From NCBI GenBank assembly GCA_021432605.1, contig MU271145.1:1612001-1676000 (forward strand): a DNA stretch of 64,000 nucleotides. The letters run 5' to 3'. The notes beneath the pieces are model-generated. The model was not told the DNA's origin and did not search any database. It saw only the letters and a program-made list of their open reading frames with translations. Each line of letters begins with the position of its first letter. Within the stretch, counting starts at the first letter, position 1. Shown one piece after another: positions 9,713 to 22,297 of this stretch. The translations under genes and the position numbers were made by a program. This stretch comes from Coniochaeta sp. PMI_546. Taxonomy: Eukaryota; Ascomycota; Sordariomycetes; Coniochaetales; Coniochaetaceae.

Positions 9713-12700
9713 TGTTCTCTAGAAGATCCATCCTTGAAGGCCAGTGACATTGGCACTACCGGTAAGTCAGTCGCGGCAGGAAGATGTTTTGCTTTCGGCA
9801 CGAGATGGCGTTGCCGGCCCGGCCCAAACACGCCATAGCCTTGTAAGGTGAGTCTTTCGTGGTTTCCCACACGGACCGAATGCTATGGGGGCACCTCCAC
9901 ATAATCGTGACAGAGATTTTGTGCTGGGTGCTTGGATGATTCGTCAGTCATAAACGTCAAGGTTTGCGAATTTTGAGAAAATGTCGTCTGAGTTCTCACA
10001 TAATCATTCGACACACTGCTGAGATGGCGGCCAAGATTTTCTAGTTCCACACCGTCGGCACACACAGGTGTGAGTCATCAACATTTGAGATATTCAAGGT
10101 GTGAACGAAGCGACATCGCCGCCATACTGAGCACATCTCCCGTAACACGGCGAGCATCGGGTAGCAGATCTTGACTGGGTTGAACTCCAATCTCACGATG
10201 CGCCGAGAGGAACGCCCAGAGCGATGCCGGAGCCTTTCATATCAAACCTTGGGTGCGGCGGGTGCGAGGCGTCGCTGAGTTGGTGTCAGGTCGCGACTTT
10301 CCTATGCCCTCACCTCCCTCATTTAGTCGGTGGTAAACAATCTGATAGCATGCAGTAGCCTCATTAGTCCCCGGGTACTATCAATGCATAGATCTAGCGA
10401 CCAATTCCGCATCCCGCATTCCGGTCCGCAGTGGATCGACGCCCGTTGTGTGTAGAGGCCGGCCCGCTCACCATCGACCCCCAGGGCCGTTGCGGATTCG
10501 GTGTTTTCGACCGACTGCCCTTCCAGCCAGATCTTCGTTGCATCTTGATAAGGACTACCCCCACCCTCCTTGCCTTTATTAGATGGCGTCCGGACTCGGT
10601 CGTACCTGCAGAGGAACGCAGCGCTCGATAGAGCTAAAGAAGTGCCATGGCAAAAACTTATCCATCCTTATCTTGCATGAAAGACGGTGTTGCTCTAGCC
10701 CAGGGTCCAATGGACGGCACCCCGCAATGAGCCTTCAGCAACCGAGTCTATCCGGAATGCCATGATGAATGAGATAGGAGTTCAAGCCGTCTGGTCCGCA
10801 TATCGGAGAACCTTCAGGGACAGCAAGATACTGTCAACACTTCTCACCGAGAGAGCGTTGCCGGCGCGATGCTGCGCAGCTATGTAGTACAAGACAATAT
10901 GGGATATATTAGGTGGGGAAGAATACGAAACGAGAAATACCTGCCTGAATAGACTGCCGCTAGAATGCGCGACCTACTCTTCGCAGCACCCTGTGAGAAC
11001 CTTGCTTGACGGTGAAGCTACAGGTTCACCAAGACTCCGGCTCGTTTTCGTTGCTTCTCTGGCTCTCAGGTCTCTCTGCGGCCAAAGTCGGGACGCTCGC
11101 GCTCTGCGTAAAGGACAAGGATAAGATATGTCGTGCATATATGCCTTGGCGTCTCAAACTCCATGCCTCTCATGGTTGCGATGTCGTATCGGAGACCTGG
11201 CCCTGCCTGAGGTGCAGACGTGACGTTCGACCTCGACCTTGCTGAGCCGTGTCATCCCACCTCTGTTCAAGGCGGGTAGCCAAGCTACTTTTGCAGCGTG
11301 GGATGGAGTGTTGCAGCTTCAGTGTCGAAATAGGCATGCCGAGGTCATGGCGGGGAAGCCCAATATAGGCAAAGGTGGAATCCAGGTAACGCCAAAGCGA
11401 CATGGTCGCCGTCCTCAATGTCACAGGCAGCGAGCGTCTCATCCTAGCAGGGGCACGACGTGGACCAGCTGAATAGGCTGTAAATATTATCGTGGGAGTA
11501 TTATCTCCGCGAGTGAGGTGGTGGTAGGTCGCAGAGCTTTCCCGCTGCAGCTGGCTGGCACACATGGGTTTTGTCGAGCAAAAGGCATATCCTCAACTAT
11601 ACTATGGTAGAGTCGCACTTGAAGTGGTTCACACCACACATCCTCCCACTCGGATCCAGGGAATGCCAGGCCTCGGGCATGTTTGGTGCCGTGCTGCAAA
11701 CCCCCACGCATAAGCAGTTCGAGAAGCTGCCGAGCGCTGTCAACGGCCCACGAACGGTTCGAAGATGAAGTGCTCGTTCTCGGAACTGCAATGCGTTCCC
11801 ATCACATTCCTGCAACATATATCGATGTGATATGTGACATCCAATGGCCTGGTCGAGAAGAGGTCAACTTAATGAGTTTGGTCTCTTAGCGACTGTAAAA
11901 GGCAGCAACTTGCAAGCAGCAGAACAGGCCATGTATGGGATTGGACCAGAATGGTTGTAACCGACCTCCAACCGTAGCGGGTGCATTTTGCCGAGAAATA
12001 AAAAAAAAGGGATCGGACACGGGGTTTTCAAGCGACCGCTGTACGAATACACATCCACGCGGTGCGTACGTCAACACTCATTGTACACACAAGATGACGG
12101 CTCCAGCGCTGTTCTCTATCTTAGGCTCCAATAATGGCCACACGTGCGGAAAGGAACTGAGGAAAGGCGGGGCCACGAGCTCTGGAGAAGCCAGGGCATC
12201 ATAAAGTTGTGCAGAAGTGGACACTGAAGTCCTCGAAAATTGTTTAGTCGTTCGTGTCCGGGGTGGACGTCTAGATGGAAAGTGAAGTACTTGACCGGGA
12301 CACTTTAGATCCTCACATTGCGCCATGTGGTATGCATTGAGAGCCTTGGGGCCGAAAAGGTGCGGGCCAACAAGGTGTCCATGTTACTGTCACCCGGCTG
12401 GGCAGGAATTCACACAAAGGTGCTCATTACGAAGCTTTTCAGGTTGTTGCCAGTGTCAGCAGGACGCCGAGACAGTGGTACGTACTGTGCAGGCTTGGAG
12501 ACATGTCACGGTTGGCGATGGCAACCTGAGGTAAGACGTGCTGAGCAACTGTTCGTGCTCGGTGTGATTGATGGTGTGAGAGTGCGTTGAGGCGGAGGTT
12601 CTTGGAGGTCGTACACCTGCTTCCACTCATACGTAATCTGCAGTCTCTGGCACGTATCCCCAAGCTTTGCCTTTGCAATACTGCCGGCTGAATGACAGCA

Positions 12701-12893
12701 AGGGATATCGCGATTTTGTGGGATTATGAACAAAGTTGAGGAATCTCCAATGCTCGTGGAGCAATGTACCTTCTGGTGGTTAACAACCTACTGTTCTACA
12801 CGTGTAGTGAGAAAGGCACGCCCAGCAACCGATCCAACCCCGCCTGCCCGCTCTCGTCTGAACGCAGTGTGAGGTCGCCATGCATCAGAGTTC

Positions 12894-12912
12894 GTGTGTG
12901 TGTGTGTGTGTG
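12894..12912. repeat. (GT)9 microsatellite
   Basis: A pure GT dinucleotide run of 19 bases in intergenic DNA. It is a simple-sequence repeat with no visible role. Confidence 0.95.
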
Positions 12913-13276
12913 AAATTCCGAAGCTGGATCGGAAATCCTCTGTTGCCTCCTACCATTTGCTTCAGCCATATTCTCTCGTAGGGCATTACAGTCATCCTTT
13001 TGCAAAATTTTCTAAAGAGGCGGTCGATAAGCCCGTTCCGCCCCTTGAGAAATACGCTCAAATCCACGACTTACTGGCGGCTATGTATAGAGAGCTCCAA
13101 GTACCCCAGCAAGTCCGGGTCTCAGCTTCGAGGTACCGCTGCTTGTATTTGTGGCGCCAGAGAGTGCTAGAGTAGAAGGCATGGACCGGATGGTGGAAAG
13201 TCATTGGTTCAAATGATCCATGCGACTGATCTCCGCTTTCGGCTTGATCACCAGGATACATCCCACTTGACTCTGG

Positions 13277-13304
13277 CAGTACCAGGGTACGTACCCCGGT
13301 ACTG
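13277..13304. repeat. Near-perfect 28-bp palindrome
   Basis: The core GGGTACGTACCC (13285-13296) is a perfect 12-bp palindrome. It is flanked by CAGTACC on the left and GGTACTG on the right, which are exact reverse complements. Only the two single spacer bases break the symmetry (26 of 28 positions match). It lies about 730 bp upstream of the Ecl1-domain start codon. It may be a dimer-binding site or a cruciform-prone sequence; function is unknown. Confidence 0.9.
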
Positions 13305-14036
13305 CGTTCAGAATGGGTCCAGGAACGAGGGACTGTTCGCTCATCAGACTCGACCCAAATCACGCCAGTAGCGAAGGAGTCATCGTTGCTACGATACATA
13401 ACCTGGATGGCTGCCGTGCAGATTGGGGGTACTCCATCTAATACAGAATCCGTATCCATATCAGATTATAATACTCGATTGTCTGCCCTCCAAGTTCCCT
13501 TGACTCTCCCTTTCCAGCTCCATCATCACCGTTCAACATCAAAGATACCTTACTGTGGTTCTCTCTGGCTACCGCGGCACGGCCTTCGACGTCACTAGTA
13601 ATCATTGACCTTCAGTCTCACAACTGGTGTCCGTCTTTGCTTGCTGTACTATATCATTCGCTATCCCATTGCAGCACGACCCCCAAGCAATCTGGACCGG
13701 CACTACCTACAATTTCAGCACTCTCCTTCTCATCGGCTTGCGTACATATCCACCGAACGTAAGGGTTGAGAACAGAGAGCAGTCATCAAGGCTATCAATT
13801 ACTACCATCTCACCAACACACCTTTCTGCCGAGTTGAGGAGGATAGGGAGACCCGTCTTTGCGAGCATCGAGCACGGAACACGCGCAGTGCTTCAGTCAC
13901 AGCGTGTCGGACCCCGCTTCATAGGTCGTCTCCCCACGTTTTCCAGGTCAAGGATCCTTGCATTTAGCACCAGTCCAACCCGCTCTCCATGCACCACCAA
14001 CGCCGAAGATCCGGGCATGCTTCTGCCAACACTTCT

Positions 14037-15201
14037 ATGACGGATGTGCGGAAAGCCGTCACTTTGTCCGAACTCTCGGCAAAGTATAGTAGCAAGGCCT
14101 CGAGGCCAGCTCCTATGACTAGACGGACCACGGACAAGGCGGCTCAGAAGCTAGGCAAGAGCCCGAGGGACAGGGAGCGAGAATGGGACGACGAGCGCTG
14201 GTGGGAAGATGAGAGGGAAAGCTTCCCCCAATTTTGGTATGTGAAACGTTCCCCTCTTCTGGCATTGATATTACACATGGTTTGCTCGGCTTTTGCTTTC
14301 AAAGCTCGCCCAAGAACGCTATGGGCGACAGCTTGTCCGCCTAGACAACCCCTCCCTTAGAATTTCCTGTTCTGTCCTTCCGTAACGTCACCTGGTCTAC
14401 AGGTGGCTTGCATCTATTGTATCAACGAGAGAGCTCCCTGTTTTACCCCTGTGACGAGCTTGCCCTCGTCACAGCCTCAGCCGTTCTTGCATATCTCCTG
14501 AACCCTAAATTCCTGGTGGCATGCTATGCACCTTATACAGAACTTGTACTGACAAATTGCATCTAGCATGACGTGTGAGAAGCAATTTGCAACTCAAGAC
14601 GAGCGTGTACTGTACTGCTCCGAAGAGTAAGTTCACATCGGCGAGCAGAAGCATGACGCAAAGGCTTGTGTGCAGTTTGCTAATGCGGTACTTTCGGTCC
14701 AGGTGTCGCGCGTATGATCAGGAGAACACCACTCCTGCAGCTATCTACCCGAGTCGTCACTCGGGTAGTCTGACAACACACTACCCTTTCTACGCTGCTG
14801 GACATCCGGAACCAAGGGACATTATCCCTCGTGCTTCGCCGTCAAGGCCAAGTCCGTCTAATTACTCACCGCCAGCCACGCCCAACGAAGCGAGTCATAC
14901 ATCCGCTATCTCAGCTTTACGGTCACTCACGATCCGGCCGCCTAGTCCGCCTTCACCGAGCAGCAACTATCAACCGAGCATTTGGCCTTTCACGCGGAGT
15001 GCGGCAACAAGCCCCAGCAACTCGTACACAAGGCCTGTTTCCGGCGTATTTCCTTCTACCTATGATGGAGGCTACTACGCCAACGGATATGGAACATCAG
15101 CTGGCTACGACATGGAGCGGCCTCTCCCTTCACGGCGACCAGGGACTTACTCAAGGCCAAAGAGCATCGAGCTGGTTACACCTATGATTGCAGGTCGCTG
15201 A
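14037..15201 (+). CDS. Ecl1-type life-span regulatory factor
   Basis: Three exons, 14037-14236, 14567-14626 and 14703-15201, give 252 residues. Splicing joins a basic N-terminal part (SELSAKYSSK, then DDERWWEDERESFPQF) to the Cys signature C67-M-T-C70. YCSEEC (C84, C88) follows. CxxC plus CSExC is the hallmark of the Ecl1/life-span regulatory factor family. In yeasts these small proteins extend chronological life span and respond to starvation and stress. The rest is Ser/Pro-rich and disordered (residues about 95-252). The first intron is long (330 nt) for this window; the second is 76 nt with a GCTAATGC branch-like site. The start MTDVRKAV was chosen over an upstream in-frame ATG at 13989 because its N-terminus matches the family style; this is not certain. 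Confidence 0.8.
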
Positions 15202-16639
15202 TGTTCAGCTTATGGTCCCGCGCGGCTCTGGACCTTGGCGATTGGGGTGATCTCAGTGGTACCCGAGCCCACGGGATCTCCGTCAGTTCGCAGTCATGTG
15301 AGCCACAGGAGACAGGTCTTCCTCAGCGGGTGCCCGCAACAGTGAATGCAGCTTACACCAGAGGAACGCTGACTGCATTTTACCGATATCAAATCAGCAC
15401 GCCTGCAAGTCTCCGACTTCGCAGCACATCCCAATGTGGAAGGATATTACGCAGTTCGGATACCGTACAGCCTTGGTCCCTTTTTATCTCGGGGGGTGGG
15501 GGTTCCCCGGATTGGGAACGAGAATGCAATGCAATGCGAACCCCGTGCGGGGTTTTCGCCTTCATTGCAGCTCGTGTACCAATTACGATAAGCCAGTTGT
15601 GTCGCTCACCTGGCTGTGCCATGTGAGCGCGACATTCGTCGCAAGCACCCCCAACGAAAATCAATGAGTCCCCCAGGCTCGGCGGAACAAGCGAGTTTCA
15701 GCGCCCACCCTGGTGGCTTACGAGACACTCTGTCCGGTTCATATCGCTTCTCCGGCTATTGTGACTTGTGGTGGTGATAGTGGGTTTCTTTCTGGGGATT
15801 CGTGGGGGACAGTCTGGCAGCCCGTAATGGATTGACTGGCTGTGTTTTCTTATCCTCTTCATTCATGGGGTTGATGGCCATTCATCTGTCTGGGTGTTAT
15901 GGCAGTTGTTACCGTTGACAACCTCCAACCATCCCACGACAGCATTTTTACGATAGCATATAGAACGGAAAAGTCGGGCTTGACGACGCATTACAACTTT
16001 GCATGGAATTGGAGCTCGGACATCACACGAGGGCGTGTTTCTCTGCTTGGATGCAGATGGTACTCTACTCACTCAATTTGGGATACGATGCATAGGTGGA
16101 ATGGAGGGGTATCTTGGGCTGGCATAACGCATTATTTGATACCACTTTTCGCATTTACTACTTTGAATATACCAAGTATCACACTCTATCATCATTGCAC
16201 GTTTGTAATCAATGTGTTGCGATTGTCATAGTAGGGCAGGTGTGATAGAATCGGATGGGACCTACCTGACCTGGTGCTTCGGCCACACAGTACCATGGAC
16301 CGGAATATTACGATGCCACCACCTCTCCAGCACTGGATTGTGTACAAGAATAGCTGAGCAACGCCACGGAACCGAAAAGGTTTCTGATCTTGTGGTACCT
16401 ATGCCATCATACCTGCGGGTTGCATCTATGACCTCCCACCAAACGCACTGCTGTTTAAGATCCGGCTATCAGACCACCAGAGCAGTGCTACAGATTAATT
16501 GACCTATTTGCTGCTCCGATCACGGAGAAGAAGAAAAAAAGCAGCAGAACTAGCCATTCGTTTCATACCGAGTAAATATGATAGATAGCAAGTGCGAAAA
16601 ATGAAGCACGGTGTCTGAGTGACAAAAATCAAAACAATG
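15202..16639. other. Intergenic, 3' of Ecl1-domain gene
   Basis: No gene is supported. The start is the likely 3' UTR of the Ecl1-domain gene. Frames at 15201-15667 and 15899-16231 show no motif. Confidence 0.6.
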
Positions 16640-16714
16640 TGATTTCGCCCGGGCTCGAACCGGGGACCTTCAGTGTGTTAGACTGACGTGATAAACCAAC
16701 TACACCACGAAACC
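16640..16714 (-). tRNA. tRNA-Val (anticodon AAC)
   Basis: The minus-strand sequence gives acceptor GGTTTCG/CGAAATC with discriminator A. The anticodon stem TCAGT/ACTGA encloses CTAACAC (anticodon AAC), and the T-arm is CCCGG-TTCGAGC-CCGGG. There is no intron. The D-loop carries three T after GTTGG, one more than usual for this tRNA. Runs of A on the forward strand just below 16640 read as a T-run terminator. Confidence 0.95.
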
Positions 16715-18074
16715 AACCATTGATGCAAATGGAGGCTACTATCATTACCTATCAGCTGCTACTTTGTCTTGGCTCCTTAGAAGAACTGTATCCACACCAC
16801 CCAAGTTTAGATGAGATCCACGACTCGCTGTAGCAACGGCCGAGAAGACCAGGAAGACATAGATAGGCATAACGGATCAGCAGATCCTCAAGGCTAGAAA
16901 GCAGGATCAATGGCACTTCACTATCGCGTATCTGGATCGGCAAGATACAGGACTGCAAGTCCCATCACCTGCCGTCATTCAAACACGACTCTCCACTGCC
17001 AAGGATTCTCCTGAATACGTTATCGTGCCTTCAGCCAGTAGCACGGTTACTTCCGGCAGGTTCCTGCAAACTTGCTCTAAGCTTCCCACCCGGTACATGA
17101 ATAGTACTTGTCCGTGTCTGCAAGCATCAGAGAGTCATGACGAAAAAGAAAAAAAAGCATAACGAAGGGATCGACAAAAAAAGCCACACAAGACGGGAAG
17201 ACCGCCGTTCAGATCGGAGATCGAGACTAACCCGCTAGCGCCGATGATCCCCCCGTAGCTTTTCCTCCGAACCGCCAGAGCTCCTCGGCGGAACTACCTG
17301 CCATCGTGGTTAGGAGTCAGGCGGAACCTTGCGGGTGAGAAGATGGAATCACAAAAGGCTGGAGAGGGGAGCGAGCATCTTGTTTGTTTGGTCGCCTAAT
17401 CAGGATCCGCCTATGCAGCTGACCCCATCCTCGGTTTCAAATCTCCATTTCTAATCGACCCAGGGATAGGTAATCCATGACGACGCCTGTCTTTCCCTGC
17501 CCTGAATAGCTTGCTTGCTAATCGCTAGTCACGTCGAAACTGCACCTGGGTGTTGTCGGGTCGGCACGGTATCGGAGGTCGCACGAGGAGACATACAAGG
17601 CAATTGTATAACCACCGGGCAATACTTCGTTTTCTCCTGTCCTTTGCAATATCGCAATATGGCAGGTGAGGGTTACTATGGTACAAATCTGGCTTTCCGT
17701 CCCAGTCACGGGGGGTTGGGGTGTGTATGGCATAATATCGAGACTACGAAAAACCGGCACAAGAGAGAGATGAATAAGCGCCCATTTCCCCTTAAAAACC
17801 AAAAACCCCCTTTTTTTGCGGTAAACGAGGAAGACAAACCCATAGACCCCATAACACGTAAGAAGATCAAAAATGGTAGGTGGGCAAAAAAAGTGAAACT
17901 GGAGTAGAACAAAAGTTTCGGCCGATACAAACAGACGCAGTAATCTTGACATTGGTATCAGAAAAATTGTGTCGCTCCGCAAAAGACCACTCCAACCTGG
18001 CCCCGGCACACCACACCCCCTTCCGTTTCGCTCCTTTGTCTGTTTCCCGACAAATTCCCCCCTACACGGGAAGG
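16715..18074. other. Intergenic, 3' of DRS2
   Basis: No protein gene is supported. Poly-purine stretches (near 17140-17160 and 17760-17890) and the proximity to the DRS2 stop suggest that the right part is its 3' UTR. Confidence 0.6.
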
Positions 18075-21000
18075 TCATATCCTCCCTCCTTGCTGGGGAT
18101 TCGGCCTCGAACTCGCCATCTCGCCGTACCGGCCGCGGTGCTGGGTGGTATCGTACGCCTGGAGCACCCTCGTCTGCGACTCGTCGGCCTGCGAGAAGGC
18201 GTAACCGCGCTGCTTGCGCATGCGCTGGACCTGCCGGACCTTGCGGATGGCCTTTTGGAATTGTTCCATGCTAAGGGCGAAATATGTCAGTAATCAGTTC
18301 CAAAACAGACGGGGTAGACAGGGTGCGAGGGTGACATACCGTGGCCTGTAATCCTGGATATTGTACTTCTGTATCTCCTGGATGTGATGGTACGTCTGCG
18401 GGTAGTACATCCTCTTGACGTACTTCCACGTGAAGTCGCGGAGCAGCGCCAAGATGGCAAGACAGAACGTCTGCAGCCAGAAGACGGGGCTCGTAAACAG
18501 CCGCGGCACCAGCCCGTGGTACTCGGTGGAGACACCAATCATCGGCGCGACGGTGGCGTAGGCGGCCACGAACACATACCAGATGGCCATGCTGCCGGGA
18601 ATGGCGATGACATGATACTTGGTCCAGTTATTCGTCACCAGGGCCGCCTTGCCAAGGACCGTGAGTAGGACGGCGCCGTACATGGCTGTGCCCCAGACCC
18701 AGTGGCCGGCTATCTGGCCATCGCTTTGGATCTGGTCTCCCAACCAGAAGAGCTCACCGCCAATGTACAGGATGATCGAGTGGTACGCGGCCGTGATGAT
18801 CCAGGACGCAAAGGTCTTGACGCGGAAGAAGGTATTGATCTGGCCGATGCTGTACAGCTGGGGGTACCGGTCGAGCAAACGGGCAGAGATGAACTGATCG
18901 AGAATGCCCATGGCGAGGGGCGGGAGAACGGTGTAGAACACGTTGTAGAAGGAGAGCGTCCAGGACTCGTAGATGACTTCTCCGGAGAAGACGTTTTGGA
19001 AGGTGTACTGTATCCGGTTAGCCAAGTCGAGGACTATCGGAGCCCGCCACGTGATGAGAGAAAACTTACCCAAAACTGTGTCAGATACAGAGTAATGTTC
19101 TTGTAAAAGGAGTACAAAATCGTCTTGCTAACACGATGGTAGCTCCATGCGCCGTGGACGAGCAACAGCTTCCGCAAGAAGCGGAACTGTGCAATCGCCA
19201 CATCAGCGCTTCTGGCCGCCTGCAGGCCTTCGACACCGCTGATACCGACGCCGATATGCGCTGCCTGAATCATCGAGACATCGTTCGCGCCGTCGCCGAT
19301 AGCGAGCGAGATCGCGTCCTTCTTGTACTTCTTGACCAGCTTCACAACCAGGGCCTTCTGCAGTGGCGAGACACGGCAGCAGATGACCGCCTTGCACATT
19401 ACGGCAAGATCAAGGAAGAGCTTCTCCAGATCCTTCTCGAGGGCGTACGTCAGGGACTTGCCATCGATGACCAGGGCTAGCGAGTCCGTTTCGATCGTGC
19501 CGTCACCCTGGGTGCGGATTGCGTCGAGCTTCTTCTGAATGTTGTCGCGCGTTGCGGCTGGCGTCTCCTCGTTGACGATCAACAGCATCATGTCCTCGCT
19601 GAGAAGCTTACAGCTCATGCCGATGTTGATGGCGGTTTCCTGTCTGTCGCCTGTCAGAACCCAGACCTTGATACCGGCCTGTTGCAGAGTGTGAATCGTC
19701 TCCGGGACACCGTCCTGCAGCTTGTCTTCGATAGCTGTGGCACCGAGGAGATACAAGTCGTGCTCGATGAGTTCGGCCGCCTTGTCAATTTCGTCTGAGC
19801 GATTACCTCCGACGGTGGTTTGCGCCTTGTCAAACACCTGGTACCACTCATCAAACTCTCGATCCGGGATTTCACGCATCGCGAGACAAAGTGTCCGGAG
19901 ACCCTCAGAAGCGTAATCCTCCAAGTGTCGCAGGGTCGCCTCAACATGGGGGTTGTTCTCATTCAGCCTCTCCAAGATGACCGTGTCGGCTCCCTTACAA
20001 TAGCAACGGATCTTTCCGTCGGGGCAGCGGAAAATGGCGGACATCCTCTTACGAGTGGAGTTGAACTCCAGGACGGCAAGGAGCGTGTATTCCAGCTGTT
20101 TGCCCTCGACCTCGATGATAACTGACCTGGGCTTGCGAGCCGTGAACTTATATCCCAGATCCAGCGCTCCCTGCACCAGCGCTCCTTCATCAGGCGAAGC
20201 CGCTTGGTACTTGATCTTCCCTCCTTTGCCTTCGGCCATCTCCGGGATAACAGTGTGGCACGTCGCCAGCAAGGCAAGAAAGTGGTGGATCGCCGGAGCT
20301 GACTCGTGCGTCTTGAGGTTCTGTCGCAGCTGCGAGAACTCGTGGACACCAACCTCGACGCCATCCTGGACCGTCGCGCGACGATCTTCGGCGACGTCGT
20401 CAGCATACATTATACCCGCAACCGAACATTCCTTGAACTCCATCATGTTGCAGGTAAGAGTTCCTGTCTTGTCCGAGAAGATGTATTCCACCATCCCCAG
20501 CTCTTCCACCAAGCTTGATGTACGGCAATTAGCGGGGGTGTCCGTCTTGTCGTAGTATATGTCGAGGTCGTCGTTGATAAGAATACCGTGCCAATACTTG
20601 ACCAGTTCCAGCGTAACGAAGAGCGAGATGGGCACCAGAGCCGAGAACAAGACCCAGTACGTGACCATGTCCTTGAGGAAGGTCTTGGCGACCTCACCGG
20701 CTGTGTTTGTCGGTCCCAGTTCAAGGTAGTCCAAGCTGTGTCCCTTGACCTTTCGTGAGATGAGATCTCCAACTGTACATATGATGCTAAGAACGAGAAG
20801 AATGCCAACCAAGACCAACACGAGCATGTTCAACTGCCTCTCCACCTTGGTGCGCTTGATAGGAGCGGCGGTGGCATTTCGCATAAGCTTCGTTTCGTGA
20901 CCGGTAAAGACGACCACTCCATGGATCCAGGGGGTGTTCCGAAGAGTTGCGCCACGCAGGAGGAGCTGCTCAGGGGTTAAGGGCAACTCCTTCTCTCCAC

Positions 21001-22297
21001 CGCCGGCTTGCATAGTCAGCGTAGCTTCGTACGTGTACAAGCTGCTGTTTGGTTGCTCCGACCGTACCCTTCCACCGAGCCGACTGAGCTCGCTGGAACT
21101 GACCATGGTCGATGTCTCCGGTATTGCTTGTTTGATCTTCAGGTTCGTCTCTCCGTCCAGATTCGCCGTCTCGACATAGCACAACCCCTCAGGTTCAGAC
21201 GATGCCAGGAGCACCAGATCGGCGGGAAAGGGCTCTTCGGATTCGACGCGGATTATATCGCCCACGGAAACGTTGATCCATTTCGTCTCCTCGAATGACG
21301 AGCCCCTCAGCACACGAGCTTTGGAGTTGTTGAGAGCCTTGTCGCCTTGTCTTCTCCGGTAATCCTCCACAAGTTCTTTACCCGCCGAGACTAACAACAC
21401 GACAATGAGAGGTCCGATGGTGGTGTATTTGTTGGTAGGTGAGAGGTTTGGGATCTGCTGTAAGCCTGCGGTGAACAAGAAGAATATGTTGGCGAACTTG
21501 GAGAATTGCTCGAAGAGGAACTTCGGCAGGAAGGTTACGGCGTTGTACTTGGTCGTCGATATGTAATTGTTGGCGTACTTGTTTGCGCTGTTGGCGGGAG
21601 GGTTATTGAGGTGGATTATACGGGGTCCTAATGTTGCAGGATCAACCTTGCCTCTTCCGAAGCCGAATTTGAAGCTGCCCATGTCAAACTTTTTTGCCTG
21701 CTTCGGTTGGCCGGACAGGTTCGAGTCTGTCCTGTTCGTGCCTGACCGGTCTCGTCCCCCAGGTTCCGTCAACGGAAGGTCCATTTCTGAGTAGCCTTGG
21801 CCCATCCCAAGCATGTTCTTAGCACGACCTAAGAGGCCACCGCCTAAACCCAAGACACTGTTCCGTTTCCGCGCCGTGTCCCGCCCTGGTGTGGTTGGTC
21901 CTGGTACGCCACCGCCATGTTGGTAGTAAGACTGGCTATCTTCGGGATAGTCATCAAAGTCGTCGGCGTATCTTTGGAAATTGCCTAGATCTGATGTCTG
22001 GCTGTACTGTCTGTCGGCCGTTGTGAGGTACGGCGCATTCGAGGGTGGTAACGGGGATCCGGCCGGGGCGCCGAATCCGGCTTTTGCAGACGGATGTGTT
22101 GTCTGGCCGGCACCGACAAAGTCGTCGTACGACACGGACGGTCGACCTGAAGCACCTTCCTGATCTATCCTCAAGAGGTCGTCATCGTTCAGATCCGATC
22201 TTTGTCCACCGTAGTACATCGGTTGGTCATTGTCCAAGTCGAGAAGAAGGTCGTTTGGAGGTCTTGTAGGACCTCCCGGTGGAGGTCTTGCTGCCAT
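18075..22297 (-). CDS. DRS2: P4-type phospholipid-transporting ATPase (flippase), Drs2-like
   Basis: Three exons on the minus strand, 19070-22297, 18340-19007 and 18075-18270, give 1363 residues, close to yeast Drs2. A Pro/Gly-rich cytosolic N-terminus (about 1-240) precedes the membrane core. Visible landmarks are DGET (381-384), the P4 motif PISL (556-559) in the fourth membrane segment, the phosphorylated Asp in DKTGTLT (D609), TGDRQETA and GDGANDVSM. Six further membrane helices lie mainly in exon 2. The short last exon encodes a basic tail. Such pumps move aminophospholipids to the cytosolic leaflet of Golgi/endosome membranes and support vesicle formation, usually with a Cdc50 partner. 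Drs2 is preferred over Dnf by overall layout, not by a decisive motif. Confidence 0.92.

Larger units (their letters stand above)
9713..14036. other. Long gene-poor region
   Basis: About 4.3 kb with no supported protein gene. Frames up to 133 residues occur (for example 11170-11565 and 13058-13459, both minus), but they lack motifs and low-complexity or conserved features. Recognisable items are a (GT)9 microsatellite at 12894-12912 and a near-perfect 28-bp palindrome at 13277-13304. The last several hundred bases are CT-rich with many short CA/CT runs, and probably form the promoter and leader of the Ecl1-domain gene. Confidence 0.55.

Noticed and set aside
11170-13459. Frames of 131 and 133 residues in the gene-poor region
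   Set aside because: No motif, no plausible composition and no promoter or splice support.
15536-15559. G+C hairpin followed by TTTT
   Set aside because: It looks like a bacterial intrinsic terminator, but this is fungal intergenic DNA, so the resemblance has no meaning.
17515-17907. 130-residue frame downstream of DRS2
   Set aside because: No recognisable motif; it lies in a probable 3' UTR with poly-purine runs.
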